DNA of 64,000 nt, taken from positions 16,775 to 80,774 of the forward strand of contig CAPEBR010000007.1 of NCBI GenBank assembly GCA_948602995.1. Direction: 5' to 3'. The number at the start of each line of letters is the position of its first letter. The first letter of the stretch is position 1. Below, in pieces: positions 50,752-60,158 of the stretch. Source of the stretch: an uncultured Dorea sp. GTDB lineage: Bacteria > Bacillota > Clostridia > Lachnospirales > Lachnospiraceae. The notes beneath the pieces are model-generated. The model was not told the origin of the DNA. It worked only from the letters and a program-made list of their open reading frames with translations, and ran no database searches. Made by a program: the position numbers and the translations under genes.

Positions 50752-51720
50752 ATGAAATTTTTAAATATTCCCTGTCCGCCTCTTCCCTATTATATTGTAG
50801 GCGGAAAATGTATTTACCGTCCGGGGGACATCCATGAACGGCGTGTTATCCATAACGCCTTTGATCTGATCTACGTACACACCGGGCATCTTTACCTGGA
50901 GCAGAATGACTGGGAGGTAGAATTAGGGGAAGGCCAGTTTTTTATTATTGTTCCAGAGCTATACCACAGAGGCAAGCGCATCTGTACAGAAAAGACCATT
51001 ACCTCCTGGGTCCACTTTTTTACAGACAGTGAGTACACCTTGTCCGAAAACTTTTATCCTGACTGTATTACGAGACGGGCAACCCCGAAGTACTACTATT
51101 CGCCCCAGGAATTCGTACTCTCTCTTCCAAGAACGGGGACTGTCTCTGAAGCGGACCGTCCGAATTTTGAACGCTGCCTGAAACGGCTGCTTCTTGTCTC
51201 TTTTAATCAGTACACAAAGAAAAAGGAGTTTCCGTCCCACATACAGACTCCCCTTGACCTGCAGTCTGATTTAATCCAGCTCCTTCAGGCTCTGTATACG
51301 CCTCTGTGCTCAGATTATGAAAAGCAGAGCATTGCCCGGACATTGAGGGATTATATCGATCTGCACTATATGGAGGATATCTCCCTGAATAATATGGCAA
51401 AATTCTTTTCCTACAGCTCCTCACATCTGATCCGCTGTTTTAACCAGGCCTATCAGGTCAGCCCGATGCAGTATCTGAAAAAGCTGCGCATAAAAAAAGC
51501 AGCCCAGCTTCTTCTGAACTCGGATGCCTCTATCCATGAGATCGGGGAGAAGGTGGGGCTCTCTACCTCTTCTTACTTTATACGAGAATTTAAAAAAGAA
51601 ACCGGAATGACGCCGGTGCAGTACCGTACCGCTTATATGGCGGAGGAGAATGCAGATATAGATGCGGATGTCAGTATGGATGTGAATACAGATATACACA
51701 CAGATACGCATGCCACATAG
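50752..51720 (+). CDS. AraC family regulator of GH127/opp locus
   Basis: A 322-residue AraC protein: N-terminal cupin-like sensor (AFDLIYVHTGHLYLEQNDWE, VPELYHRGKR) and two C-terminal HTHs (SLNNMAKFFSYSSSHLIRCF and SIHEIGEKVGLSTSSYFIRE, FKKETGMTPVQYR). It probably binds a sugar and activates the divergent operon. After the HTH it carries an unusual Asp-rich alternating tail (NADIDADVSMDVNTDIHTDT), probably from a simple-sequence expansion. Confidence 0.92.
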   Translation: MKFLNIPCPPLPYYIVGGKCIYRPGDIHERRVIHNAFDLIYVHTGHLYLEQNDWEVELGEGQFFIIVPELYHRGKRICTEKTITSWVHFFTDSEYTLSENFYPDCITRRATPKYYYSPQEFVLSLPRTGTVSEADRPNFERCLKRLLLVSFNQYTKKKEFPSHIQTPLDLQSDLIQLLQALYTPLCSDYEKQSIARTLRDYIDLHYMEDISLNNMAKFFSYSSSHLIRCFNQAYQVSPMQYLKKLRIKKAAQLLLNSDASIHEIGEKVGLSTSSYFIREFKKETGMTPVQYRTAYMAEENADIDADVSMDVNTDIHTDTHAT

Positions 51721-51735
51721 AGCAGCATATGTACT

Positions 51736-51803
51736 AGAGTGTGTTTGAAATAAGACGGGAAAAGCTAAGCTATGAAAAGCTTTTCCCGTCTTGCATGTTC
51801 AAA
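51736..51803. repeat. TA-flanked GAGTGTGTTTGAAAT element with terminator-like hairpin
   Basis: Starts TA-GAGTGTGTTTGAAAT, similar to the end of the element at 26213, and holds a hairpin AAGACGGGAAAAGCT / AGCTTTTCCCGTCTT (51752-51792), then GCATGTTCAAATT as a decayed inverted end. It lies just after the AraC gene and can act as its terminator. Confidence 0.6.
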
Positions 51804-51857
51804 TTCACCATATAATGTTTCCAGGGTATGCATAAACCTGTGTAGCTGCACTAACGT

Positions 51858-52157
51858 TTACCCTCTTAATGCCTGCAAACGCATTTTGACACTCTCGTTA
51901 AATTCGTCATCTGAAAACTTCGGATCCCTGGTCTTCATCCAAATGTCACAGGGTGCTTCGCTGCATTCTCCACAGCTCTTAAATCCTTTTTTATTCACCG
52001 TGCACTCATAAATTGCACATGCCCCGCCCTCCGGTGCATGGAATACCTTTCCGCTGCAGTCATTACAGCCTGTACACATTTTCCCATAGCAGTAACAGAC
52101 ACTGCAGTCCGTTCCGCACACACTTAAGTTTTTCTTTGTCTTGTCAGAAATTCCCAT
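51858..52157 (-). CDS. DUF3795 Cys-rich protein
   Basis: A 99-residue protein with nine or more Cys in CGTDCSVCYCYGKMCTGCND, CAIYEC and CGECSEAPC clusters, the DUF3795 pattern, which suggests a metal or Fe-S site. Cytoplasmic. GAGGAGGTACG precedes the ATG. Function unknown in the family; no linked operon partner. Confidence 0.85.
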   Translation of the reverse strand: MGISDKTKKNLSVCGTDCSVCYCYGKMCTGCNDCSGKVFHAPEGGACAIYECTVNKKGFKSCGECSEAPCDIWMKTRDPKFSDDEFNESVKMRLQALRG

Positions 52158-52288
52158 CGTACCTCCTCACTTTCTTACCGTATTCACAGAAGATATACAA
52201 AAGATGGCAAAAGCCGTTACAGTCCAGGACTTAGCCGAAGGCTGAGCTGTAACCAGGATTCATCTTCTGTATACGCTGTCTATTTATT

Positions 52289-53182
52289 CTACCGTAATCT
52301 GCTGTGAGTGTATTGTATATTTCCGACATCCTCACAGGCGTATATCCTCGCACTCCTTATATCCATTGTGTGGTACCGCCTGAACTCCCGCATCAGGTGC
52401 GACTGGTCTGTGTATCTGTATTTATGGACTGCATCCTGGATATGGAATCCTGGATTACGCAGTATTTCATTCCACAGGCACTGATAGCGCACCAGACTGC
52501 AAAGCTTTTTTGGTGTAACACCAATGTATTCGCCGAACAAACGCTCCAGCTGTCTGCTGCTGATAAAGCATTCTTTTGCGAGCTCAGACACCGTCAGTGT
52601 ACCGCTTTGTGCAGTAATCTGCTTCACTGCGTGGTTTACTGTATCGTTCTGTCGGATCTGACACAGCCGTCCGGTGAAAAATTCCTCTGCTATATGACTC
52701 CGCTCCCTCAGGGACAGTATCTCTAAGAGCCGGGGGCGCAGCATCTGATCCAGACTGCGGAATCTTGACTGCACATCATCATATCCATTCAAAGTACCTG
52801 CAAGGGAATCCTCCGAAAACCGGTAGGCTCCCCATGCATAAAAGCGGACCGCGAATGTTGAGATCAGATGTCCCGGCTTTGCTTCATCATAATACGTAAA
52901 GCTGGCATCGTTGATGCCGCAGAATCCACCTGTAACCGTATGATCTGTATGGTCGATGTGGTAGATAATGTCCGCGCAGGTATCGGGAATAATAAGCTCC
53001 GGCGGGGAATCTGTCCCTGTCTTTTGGTATGGTTTTTCACTGCCCCAAAAGCAGCGGATGTACCGGGCTGCCGCCAAACTGGCAGGCTGTATTTCCTTAT
53101 GCGTATTACTTTGCCTAAAAGGAGCCGCTGTTAACGGTATATAAAAATTCCCCTGTTTTTTTCTGATTCTGCTCTGGTCCAT
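52289..53182 (-). CDS. AraC family regulator (DUF6597-like N-terminus)
   Basis: A 297-residue protein: N-terminal sensor like DUF6597 regulators (IPDTCADIIYHID, FAVRFYAWGAYRF) and C-terminal AraC HTH (TVSELAKECFISSRQLERLF, YIGVTPKKLCSLVRYQ). It lies 29 bp downstream of the alkyltransferase-like gene on the same strand and is probably co-transcribed with it; such pairs recall Ada-type alkylation responses (inference). Confidence 0.88.
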   Translation of the reverse strand: MDQSRIRKKQGNFYIPLTAAPFRQSNTHKEIQPASLAAARYIRCFWGSEKPYQKTGTDSPPELIIPDTCADIIYHIDHTDHTVTGGFCGINDASFTYYDEAKPGHLISTFAVRFYAWGAYRFSEDSLAGTLNGYDDVQSRFRSLDQMLRPRLLEILSLRERSHIAEEFFTGRLCQIRQNDTVNHAVKQITAQSGTLTVSELAKECFISSRQLERLFGEYIGVTPKKLCSLVRYQCLWNEILRNPGFHIQDAVHKYRYTDQSHLMREFRRYHTMDIRSARIYACEDVGNIQYTHSRLR

Positions 53183-53211
53183 CTTACCTCATTTACAAAA
53201 AACGCTCTAAG

Positions 53212-53529
53212 CTAAAATCTCCGTCTCCCCCACTGATATTTTTTCATATCCACACGGCCATCCGTAACCCCGACTCCTTCGCCCATTAGGAGCTCCGTCT
53301 GCCGCCTTCCGCCAGGGCTGTCTGCGCCGCCGAACACCTCTCCGTCTTTTTTCACAACACGATGCCAGGGGATATCGCTTCCCTCCGGCACGGCATGAAG
53401 GGCATATCCTACGACCCTCGCCCAGCGGCGGTTTCCCGCAAGCTCGGCAATCTGTCCGTAGGAAGCCACCTTTCCTTCCGGTATCCGCCGCACCGTATCA
53501 TAAATGAACTCAAACGAACTCTTTTCCAT
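53212..53529 (-). CDS. Alkyltransferase-like protein (ATL, MGMT fold)
   Basis: A 105-residue MGMT C-domain homologue: GKVASYGQIAELAG HTH and RVVGYALHA arginine finger. The active-site PCHRV is IPWHRVV here, with Trp in place of the alkyl-accepting Cys. This defines ATLs, which bind O6-alkylguanine and flag it for nucleotide excision repair rather than repairing it. GGAGGAGGGGC precedes the ATG. Confidence 0.92.
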   Translation of the reverse strand: MEKSSFEFIYDTVRRIPEGKVASYGQIAELAGNRRWARVVGYALHAVPEGSDIPWHRVVKKDGEVFGGADSPGGRRQTELLMGEGVGVTDGRVDMKKYQWGRRRF

Positions 53530-53578
53530 GCCCCTCCTCCTCGCTGACTAAGAATTTGTCCCGAAATAATCCGCACTA

Positions 53579-53617
53579 GAGCATGTTTGAAAATTCATTC
53601 CTGCCACCTGCACGCTC
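53579..53617. repeat. 39-bp deleted copy of TA-flanked MITE
   Basis: TA-GAGCATGTTTGAAAATTC..CACGCTC-TA: the first ~35 bp of the element at 26213 directly joined to a GCTC end, with TA on both sides. It lies 16 bp after the jetD stop codon. Confidence 0.75.
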
Positions 53618-53633
53618 TAAATTCGGAAAGACT

Positions 53634-54962
53634 TTATTGCTGCAGAAATATCTCCCACATATTCTCCTGATACCCCGCCGTCTTTTCCTGCCTGATCTTA
53701 AGGGCAGTCTCCCTTAGTCTCTCATCCGTTATTTTCTCCAGTATTTTAAGCCGTTTCTCCGATATAAGCTCTTTTGATCTGCTCCGCTCATAATCTGCGG
53801 CAGACATATGCCAGTAATGAAAGTCCCCTTTATAATACTGTCCTATCTTCTGGGCAATCAGAAGTCCCTCCGGGTCAAGATCCCCGGCATAGTACACCTT
53901 TGTCCCGGTCTTTGCCAGCAGATCCAGCAGCAATACAGAACTAAGCCGGGGCTGGCCGTTCATGCACATGCATGCCCTTTTCCCCCGCCATTTCCCTGCA
54001 AAAACCGCATATACAGACGGGTTCTCTACGATATACATACACCCGTCCGGACACCTGGCCCACTCCCATCCTGCGATCACGGACAGGGACACCTGAACCA
54101 TATCCCCCTCCGCGAGGAAGCCTTCCATTCCGGCATGGGCACTTCCGTCCTTTTTCCCGGCCCTGATTCCAGAAACCATGGCGTAATTCGACACATCATC
54201 TTTAAGGATTCCGGCCGCAAAATACTGGCGCTGTTCCTTCAGCGCAGGAAAAATACCGGACTGCCCGGCCCCGGCCTCCCTCATCCCGAAGGCACGCCGC
54301 ACAAGACGGTAAAGAAACTGCCCCTCCTTCGTCCCACTGTCAAAGGCATGGGGATTTCCCGTGATCTCTGCCGCGAATACTGCAAGGTATTCCACTCTTC
54401 CCTGATGGCAGGGCAGCCTTTCCAGTATCTCTGCGCCAAGCCTCAGGAGCCGCCCAAACTCCCCGGCATCCTCTCCTGCCTCCCGGTATCTTTTCAGCAG
54501 CCAGTCTCTGTCCCCGCTGCCCTCCAGAATCTCCTCAAGCCAGGCGGATGCACGGGAACTTCCCTCGTATTCCCTTCGCACCTCGTCCAACACCTGTGCC
54601 CTCGCCTGCTGTTTTTTCTGCTCCTGCTCCCGCTTCCCGGTCATCTCCTCCTGAAAGTAAATCTCCAGGACATCCTGAGGAGAAAAGACATGAAACTTGC
54701 TGTCTGCAAGCGCCTTTTCAAATTTTCCTGCTGAGACGGAAACGCTCCTTTTTCCATGGCAGCTTTTCTGTAAAAAGCCCTCCAGCTCCTCAATGTCATC
54801 TCCTGTCAGATTCCTTAGCACCACGGTTCCGGAAAATGAGCCGTAGGAAGCATATTTCTCCCGGAAACCTGCAAAAAGCTTCCGGAACACGGCCCGCCCC
54901 TTAAAGTATTTCCTGCACTCTGCGGCCAGCGCTTCCTGCTGCCTGCTCCATGTCTTTTTCAT
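53634..54962 (-). CDS. jetD: Wadjet JetD nuclease subunit (type II, TIGR02679/DUF2399)
   Basis: A 442-residue protein. The C-terminal DUF2399 Toprim-like domain has VYYAGDLDPEGLLIA, in which the acidic residues would bind metal. In Wadjet systems JetD is the nuclease that cuts small circular plasmids held by the JetABC SMC-like complex. Its start lies 62 bases inside jetC with AAAGGAG upstream, giving strong coupling. It is the last gene of the jetABCD operon. Confidence 0.9.
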   Translation of the reverse strand: MKKTWSRQQEALAAECRKYFKGRAVFRKLFAGFREKYASYGSFSGTVVLRNLTGDDIEELEGFLQKSCHGKRSVSVSAGKFEKALADSKFHVFSPQDVLEIYFQEEMTGKREQEQKKQQARAQVLDEVRREYEGSSRASAWLEEILEGSGDRDWLLKRYREAGEDAGEFGRLLRLGAEILERLPCHQGRVEYLAVFAAEITGNPHAFDSGTKEGQFLYRLVRRAFGMREAGAGQSGIFPALKEQRQYFAAGILKDDVSNYAMVSGIRAGKKDGSAHAGMEGFLAEGDMVQVSLSVIAGWEWARCPDGCMYIVENPSVYAVFAGKWRGKRACMCMNGQPRLSSVLLLDLLAKTGTKVYYAGDLDPEGLLIAQKIGQYYKGDFHYWHMSAADYERSRSKELISEKRLKILEKITDERLRETALKIRQEKTAGYQENMWEIFLQQ

Positions 54963-57900
54963 CCTCTAAAAGCTCCTTTGCTCTTCCGTTCCACAGATAG
55001 GGCATCACGGTCACGAACTTAGCATTCTCCGGGCGCAGAAGCTGGTAAATCGCCAGCGCGTCGAGCGTATCACAGTCTCCCCACAGTACCTGGGAATTAA
55101 TGATAAAGTCAAACTCGAATTCGGTCATAAGCCGGAACATGTCCCGGATATTCCTGTTATCCACTCCTGCAAAGGCCTCGTCCAGGGAAATCAGCCTCGG
55201 GGCATCCGCCCGTCCGCCCTGATACTTGGCCACAACTGCGGAAAACAGCGGCACATACATAGCCATAGCCTTCTCGCCGCCGCTGAAGGTTCCGAACACA
55301 CTGTTGGTAAGTTCCTTGACGCGCTCGCCGCTTTTCTGTGAAAACAACTGGAATTCAAACCATTTCCGGTAGTCCAGTGTATCCTTCATCACCTGGTAAA
55401 AGGATACCATGCCGCCGCTGTCCTTTGCATGCCGCCTCGCCTCTTCTACCTTTGAGCGGAAATGAAGGGACAGCTTCGCTGCTTCCTCCTCCCGCATCAG
55501 GCGGTAGTCTTTCTTCAGAAGGTCAACCAGCTCCTTTGTATCAAGCTGATCCTCTGTCTCTGCGGTTCTGCTCCTCCACCTGAGGCTCAGCCGCAGGCCG
55601 CTTGAGGTATTCATGGCGTTCATAAGCTTATTCATCTTCTCCACCCATGAATTCGACCCGTTGATCTTTCCCCGGATCTTCCGGCTCACTGTGTTTGCCA
55701 GGATGTCCTCAAAGAGTTCCCTGTCCCCTGCCTTAATCAGATCCTGAAGCTCCTTTATATCCTCCTCCAGGTGGAATAGCAGCTTGTGGAAAGGCAGGCG
55801 GACGCCCTTGTATCTCGCCGTGATGTCAAGCCTCCTGGCAGAGGGAAGACCCCGCCCTGCTTCCTGGTCGTAATCTGCAAAGAGCTCTGTCTGTGTAAGC
55901 TGGTAGTCATTGAGGAATCCCCTGTTTTCAAAATAGACTCTGTTAAGGTCCTGAATGACTGTCTCTCTTTTCATTCCCCGGCAGTCTGTCCCAAGGTAAT
56001 CCCGCACCTTTCCCGCACCCTTAAGCTCCTTAGGAAGCTCCACATACAGAAGTCCTGTCTCTGCCTCATAGCACTTCTTCAGATATTCCTCTCTTTTCCC
56101 GTACTCCTTAAGGCTGGCCTGGTTCTGTACAATCTGTTCCTTTAAAGTTTTAATCTGCTCCCTCTTTCCTGCCTGCTCTTCCACGCAGCGCCCCAGTCTC
56201 CCGGGATACTCCTTAAGCCATTCAAGGCACAGATCCAGGCGGTTTTTAATCTTCTCATAATCCGTAAGCTTTAGCTGTTCCCTGACGGAAATGTGCTCTT
56301 CCCGGTCTTTTCGAAGTGCCCTTGCCGTATTTCCGGCATCATAGCGGATCTGGTCCATATCCTCGTTAAGCTCCTCCATGCGGTCCTTAAGCTCTTCTAA
56401 ATGTAAGGTGATCTGCAGATAAATCTCATGGGCAGAACGCACGCGGTAAAAATGCTTCCCGTACATGCGGGACGCCGCCTGTGCCTGCCGGAACACCTCC
56501 AGGCTGCAGGTCAGGTAAAGCTTTTCGGCAATCTGTACTGCTTCTTTTTTCATGGACTTAAGCTTCTCAGTCATCTCACGAAGCTCCTCTTCAAGCCTGT
56601 TTCCTTCCTCCTTCATACGCTCCGCTGTCTGCTGTGCTCCTTCCAGCATGCGGCAGGCTTCTCTTAAGTCTTCATCCCCCGGAAACGCCTCATACTCAGA
56701 GCGGAGCGTATCCAGCCTGGACTTAAGCGCCTCTTCTTCTGAGGCCGCCCTGTCCAGCTCCTCGCGAAGTGCCGCCATTGCTTTGCGGCAGTCCTCCATC
56801 CTTGCCTGCCGGTTCTGCTCCCTCGCCCTTGTGCCGAGAAATCCTGCCTTATATTCTCCTGTCAGTGTTCCTGTGACAATGCCGATCTGATAGAAGCCCT
56901 CCGGAGAGACCGCCGTAGTTCCTTCCGGTCCATAGGCTATATTTTCCAATATTCCCGTGATTCTCTGATTAAAGAAAATGTCATTGACCGAATCATTCAG
57001 ATCCAGAACCTCCAGGACACTTTTCTGTGCCCTGTGCTTCTGCACAAACAGATAGCGGTCACAGCATCCGGGATCCGCCTTCAGAACCTGCTCCTTATAG
57101 CCCTCCTCCACAATGAGCGCATCCAGGATTCCCATATGGGAAAATGCTTCCTCCAGGCGGTCACATTCTGCTCCCGATAGTTCCGTGCCAAATTCCAGCA
57201 CCTTATAGAATTCCTGGTAAGGAATTCCCTTCTCCCTCAGACGCTCCCGGTTCCTTATCACAGCTTCGCTCCTTTGCGGCTCAGGCTCCTTTTTGTTCTC
57301 CCACTCCTCTAATTCTTTTTTCCGTTCCCTGTACTCCTCTTCCAGCTCCTGTTTTCTGTCCTTAATCTTCCCAAAGACGGATTTCAACCTGCTCTGACCG
57401 GCAATCCACACATCCGCCACACTCTTTCTTACCTGGGCGAAATCTGACTGTTCATGATAGGTATCCGCAAATCTTGAAAGCTCCTTCATCTGTTCCGCAG
57501 GAAGCTTCAGCTCCCTGTTTGAGGTATTCCATCTGTAGGCAGACTCTTTCCATTCATTCTGCACCTGGTCAAGAACTGCTTCCAGCTCTCCGACACGGCG
57601 CAGGGCGCTGTCCGTCTCACGCTGCTTCCTTTCCCTTTTCTGAAACAGCTCCTCTGTCTGTCTTTGCTGGATATCCGTTTCTTGCAGCAGGGCAAGCCCA
57701 TTCTCAATTCCTTCCTGTGTCCTCTCGAACTGGCTCTGATGGGAGTCAAAGTCATAAGGCTCCTTCCTGTTTTCCTTTAATTCTGCTGCAAAAAGGGCGT
57801 GATCCTCAAAAGCCATATCCTCTGCTTCATCCTGCATTTCCTCCAACAGGGAAAATAATTCCTGCTCTTTCTGATATTCCCTGTCCTTCTCTTCCTTTTC

Positions 57901-59013
57901 CTTCTGCTGCGTCTCCCGGAATACCTCCTGCTTTGCCGCAAGCTGCCGCTCTTTTTCTTCCAGGAGCTGCTCCCTCTCCCTGATCTGGCCGGAAAGCTCC
58001 AGCTCTCTGTTTTTCAGTCCCACCGCATCACTCTTACTTAAGGAATCCTTTTCCTTCTCCATGGACTCCTTCTTAAGATCCAGCTCTGTCCGCTCGGTTT
58101 CAAGCTCTGCGGCCTCTCTTTCAAGCGTCTGTATCCTGTGCGCTCTCTCCCTCTCCTCCTTTTCCAGGGCCAGGAGCTTTTTCCGGTTTTCCTCATAACC
58201 TTCCGCCTTCTCGTAGAGCATAAGACGGTTGTACCGGTCCAGCACCCGGTTAATCTTCTCAGCTGCCTGCTTCCCCTCCTGGCGGGCCTTTAGGTTCATA
58301 TTCATGGCGTCCATATTTTCGATTGCCTCAGACATGGGACGCAGATCCTCATCCGACAGCGGCTGCAGGGAATCACTTAAAATATCATTAACAACCGATG
58401 GTTTGAAATCCTTTGAAAGCTTCGGCGTGCGAAGCTGGATGAGAAGATCAATCATTTCCTTATATTCTTCCACTGTATCAAAACCGAAAATCTGCCGGTT
58501 TACATATTCCATGTAGTCTGTCTGGCGGTCAAAGACCTGTCCGCCCTCCCTGAGACGGTTTTCAAGTTCCTTCTTTGAGAGAGTCATTCTCTCCCCTGTC
58601 TGCTTATACAGGAAAAAGTCTTTTCCGATCCGTCTTCCGTCTGTCATGCTGAAATACCATTTATCCAGGGGCTTCCCCCTCCTTGCGCGTATCCCCATCC
58701 CCACCGTAAGGTACGTCTCTCCCTCAGAACGGCAGAATTCCAGGTACAGGTATCCGGTCCGCTCTTCACGCTCATCGTCCTCCTCCAGAAGATAGCTGCT
58801 CATCTTTCTGTCCCTGGAGCCGAATGGATCAAGCCGCTCCGGGCTCATATTCCCGTCTAAAAGAAGAGGTACCACGCTCTGCATGGTCACGGATTTTCCC
58901 GAGCCGTTTGAGCCCCGAAGCAGCATCCTCCCTTTCACAAACGGAAACTCCTGTTCATCGTAATACCAGAAATTAATCAGGCCGATTTTATTTGCCTGCC
59001 ATCTGCTGTTCAT
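54901..59013 (-). CDS. jetC: Wadjet JetC SMC-like ATPase (type II, TIGR02680)
   Basis: A 1370-residue SMC/Rad50-like ATPase: Walker A GSNGSGKS (residues 34-41) preceded by the typical KIGLINFWYYDEQEFPF start, two long Glu/Lys-rich coiled coils (about 240-510 and 790-1010) with a hinge-like domain between, and the C-terminal signature FSGGEKAMAMYVPL with Walker B LISLDEAFAGVD. It is the motor that extrudes DNA loops to sense small circles. It overlaps jetB by 4 bases and jetD by 62. Confidence 0.95.
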   Translation of the reverse strand: MNSRWQANKIGLINFWYYDEQEFPFVKGRMLLRGSNGSGKSVTMQSVVPLLLDGNMSPERLDPFGSRDRKMSSYLLEEDDEREERTGYLYLEFCRSEGETYLTVGMGIRARRGKPLDKWYFSMTDGRRIGKDFFLYKQTGERMTLSKKELENRLREGGQVFDRQTDYMEYVNRQIFGFDTVEEYKEMIDLLIQLRTPKLSKDFKPSVVNDILSDSLQPLSDEDLRPMSEAIENMDAMNMNLKARQEGKQAAEKINRVLDRYNRLMLYEKAEGYEENRKKLLALEKEERERAHRIQTLEREAAELETERTELDLKKESMEKEKDSLSKSDAVGLKNRELELSGQIREREQLLEEKERQLAAKQEVFRETQQKEKEEKDREYQKEQELFSLLEEMQDEAEDMAFEDHALFAAELKENRKEPYDFDSHQSQFERTQEGIENGLALLQETDIQQRQTEELFQKRERKQRETDSALRRVGELEAVLDQVQNEWKESAYRWNTSNRELKLPAEQMKELSRFADTYHEQSDFAQVRKSVADVWIAGQSRLKSVFGKIKDRKQELEEEYRERKKELEEWENKKEPEPQRSEAVIRNRERLREKGIPYQEFYKVLEFGTELSGAECDRLEEAFSHMGILDALIVEEGYKEQVLKADPGCCDRYLFVQKHRAQKSVLEVLDLNDSVNDIFFNQRITGILENIAYGPEGTTAVSPEGFYQIGIVTGTLTGEYKAGFLGTRAREQNRQARMEDCRKAMAALREELDRAASEEEALKSRLDTLRSEYEAFPGDEDLREACRMLEGAQQTAERMKEEGNRLEEELREMTEKLKSMKKEAVQIAEKLYLTCSLEVFRQAQAASRMYGKHFYRVRSAHEIYLQITLHLEELKDRMEELNEDMDQIRYDAGNTARALRKDREEHISVREQLKLTDYEKIKNRLDLCLEWLKEYPGRLGRCVEEQAGKREQIKTLKEQIVQNQASLKEYGKREEYLKKCYEAETGLLYVELPKELKGAGKVRDYLGTDCRGMKRETVIQDLNRVYFENRGFLNDYQLTQTELFADYDQEAGRGLPSARRLDITARYKGVRLPFHKLLFHLEEDIKELQDLIKAGDRELFEDILANTVSRKIRGKINGSNSWVEKMNKLMNAMNTSSGLRLSLRWRSRTAETEDQLDTKELVDLLKKDYRLMREEEAAKLSLHFRSKVEEARRHAKDSGGMVSFYQVMKDTLDYRKWFEFQLFSQKSGERVKELTNSVFGTFSGGEKAMAMYVPLFSAVVAKYQGGRADAPRLISLDEAFAGVDNRNIRDMFRLMTEFEFDFIINSQVLWGDCDTLDALAIYQLLRPENAKFVTVMPYLWNGRAKELLEDEKDMEQAAGSAGRRVQEIL

Positions 59014-60155
59014 CTTTCCCTTTCCTCCTGCCTGTTCTCATAATCCGCCGGATAATGCCCTGTCAGCTTTCCTGCCGACGGCAGGATCATGACCTGCCTC
59101 AGGTCAGATATCCTGATAAATGTCCAGCGCTCCATCTGCTCTGTAATCTCCCGTACGAATTCCCCTTCCGGCATTTCCCTGTAGTTTTTCGTAAATCCTG
59201 ATCCGGACTCTGCCTTTACTTCCTTTAGTATACTCTCAAATTCCAGTCTGTCCACCGAAACCGTCTCGTCCCTTAAGGACTTCCACTCTCCGCCCAGAAC
59301 TTTCTCCCTGATTCTGGCGCAGCATAAAAGGAGGATGTCCGACATCGCATTATTGGCGGGAAACACCGCGCCCATCCGGCAGTCCTCCCCTGACATCAAG
59401 TATGCGCTGCCCCTGTGGATATGCACCTGGCAGTCGAATGTCTGCTCCAGGTCTTCTGAGAGCCTTCTCCCATAATATTTCAAGTACTCAAAATCCTCAT
59501 CCTGGCCTTCCCTTTTGTACATCCCCACGGAAAACAGCAGTCTCTTGTAAACTCTGTGCCGTCTTGCAATTCCCCGGTCCTCATCCATCTCGAACCATTC
59601 ACTCTCCCGGAAATCCTCCGGCTTCTGATACTCCATAATGTCCCGGGAAAAATTCCGCATAAAATACCGGGAGGCTCCTGTATTTTCATACAGCACCTCA
59701 CCGGACTGTGCATCCATAAACACATCGTCATTTCCGTCCGTCACCCGGAGAATCCCCTGGGACACCGCATACCTGAGCACCTTAACCAGCCGCCTGCGGT
59801 TCGTATAAAGGGTCCAGTCTGCCTGATGCTCCGGCATATTTACCTCTATATATTCCGTAAGCTGGGACAGGATGAACTGATCCTGGGGTTCCTTATCCTC
59901 CAGAAACATCAGCAGAATACAGAGAAATGCATATTCCTCCTTTGAGGAAAACTCTGTGATTCCCATATACTCCTCCGGCAGCGCCGGTATTTTCTCCATC
60001 TTTACCAGCAGGGAATTCTCAATGATCTGACATCCCATCTTCTCTGTGGCAAACTTGCGGATCTCGCCGATGGAATCCCTGACTTTATAATACAGCTCCT
60101 TTTCTTCGGATTTTAAAACCCACCGTCTGAAAAGCAGAAGCTCCAGTTCCTTCAC
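59010..60155 (-). CDS. jetB: Wadjet JetB subunit (type II, TIGR02678/DUF2398)
   Basis: A 381-residue winged-helix protein like MukE/kite subunits: LLLFRRWVLKSEEKELYYKV start, LLVKMEKIPALP, and RRHRVYKRLLFSVGMYKREG. It bridges JetA and JetC in the complex. A 3-bp gap follows jetA, and it overlaps jetC by 4 bases. Confidence 0.9.
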   Translation of the reverse strand: MKELELLLFRRWVLKSEEKELYYKVRDSIGEIRKFATEKMGCQIIENSLLVKMEKIPALPEEYMGITEFSSKEEYAFLCILLMFLEDKEPQDQFILSQLTEYIEVNMPEHQADWTLYTNRRRLVKVLRYAVSQGILRVTDGNDDVFMDAQSGEVLYENTGASRYFMRNFSRDIMEYQKPEDFRESEWFEMDEDRGIARRHRVYKRLLFSVGMYKREGQDEDFEYLKYYGRRLSEDLEQTFDCQVHIHRGSAYLMSGEDCRMGAVFPANNAMSDILLLCCARIREKVLGGEWKSLRDETVSVDRLEFESILKEVKAESGSGFTKNYREMPEGEFVREITEQMERWTFIRISDLRQVMILPSAGKLTGHYPADYENRQEERER

Positions 60156-60158
60156 CCT

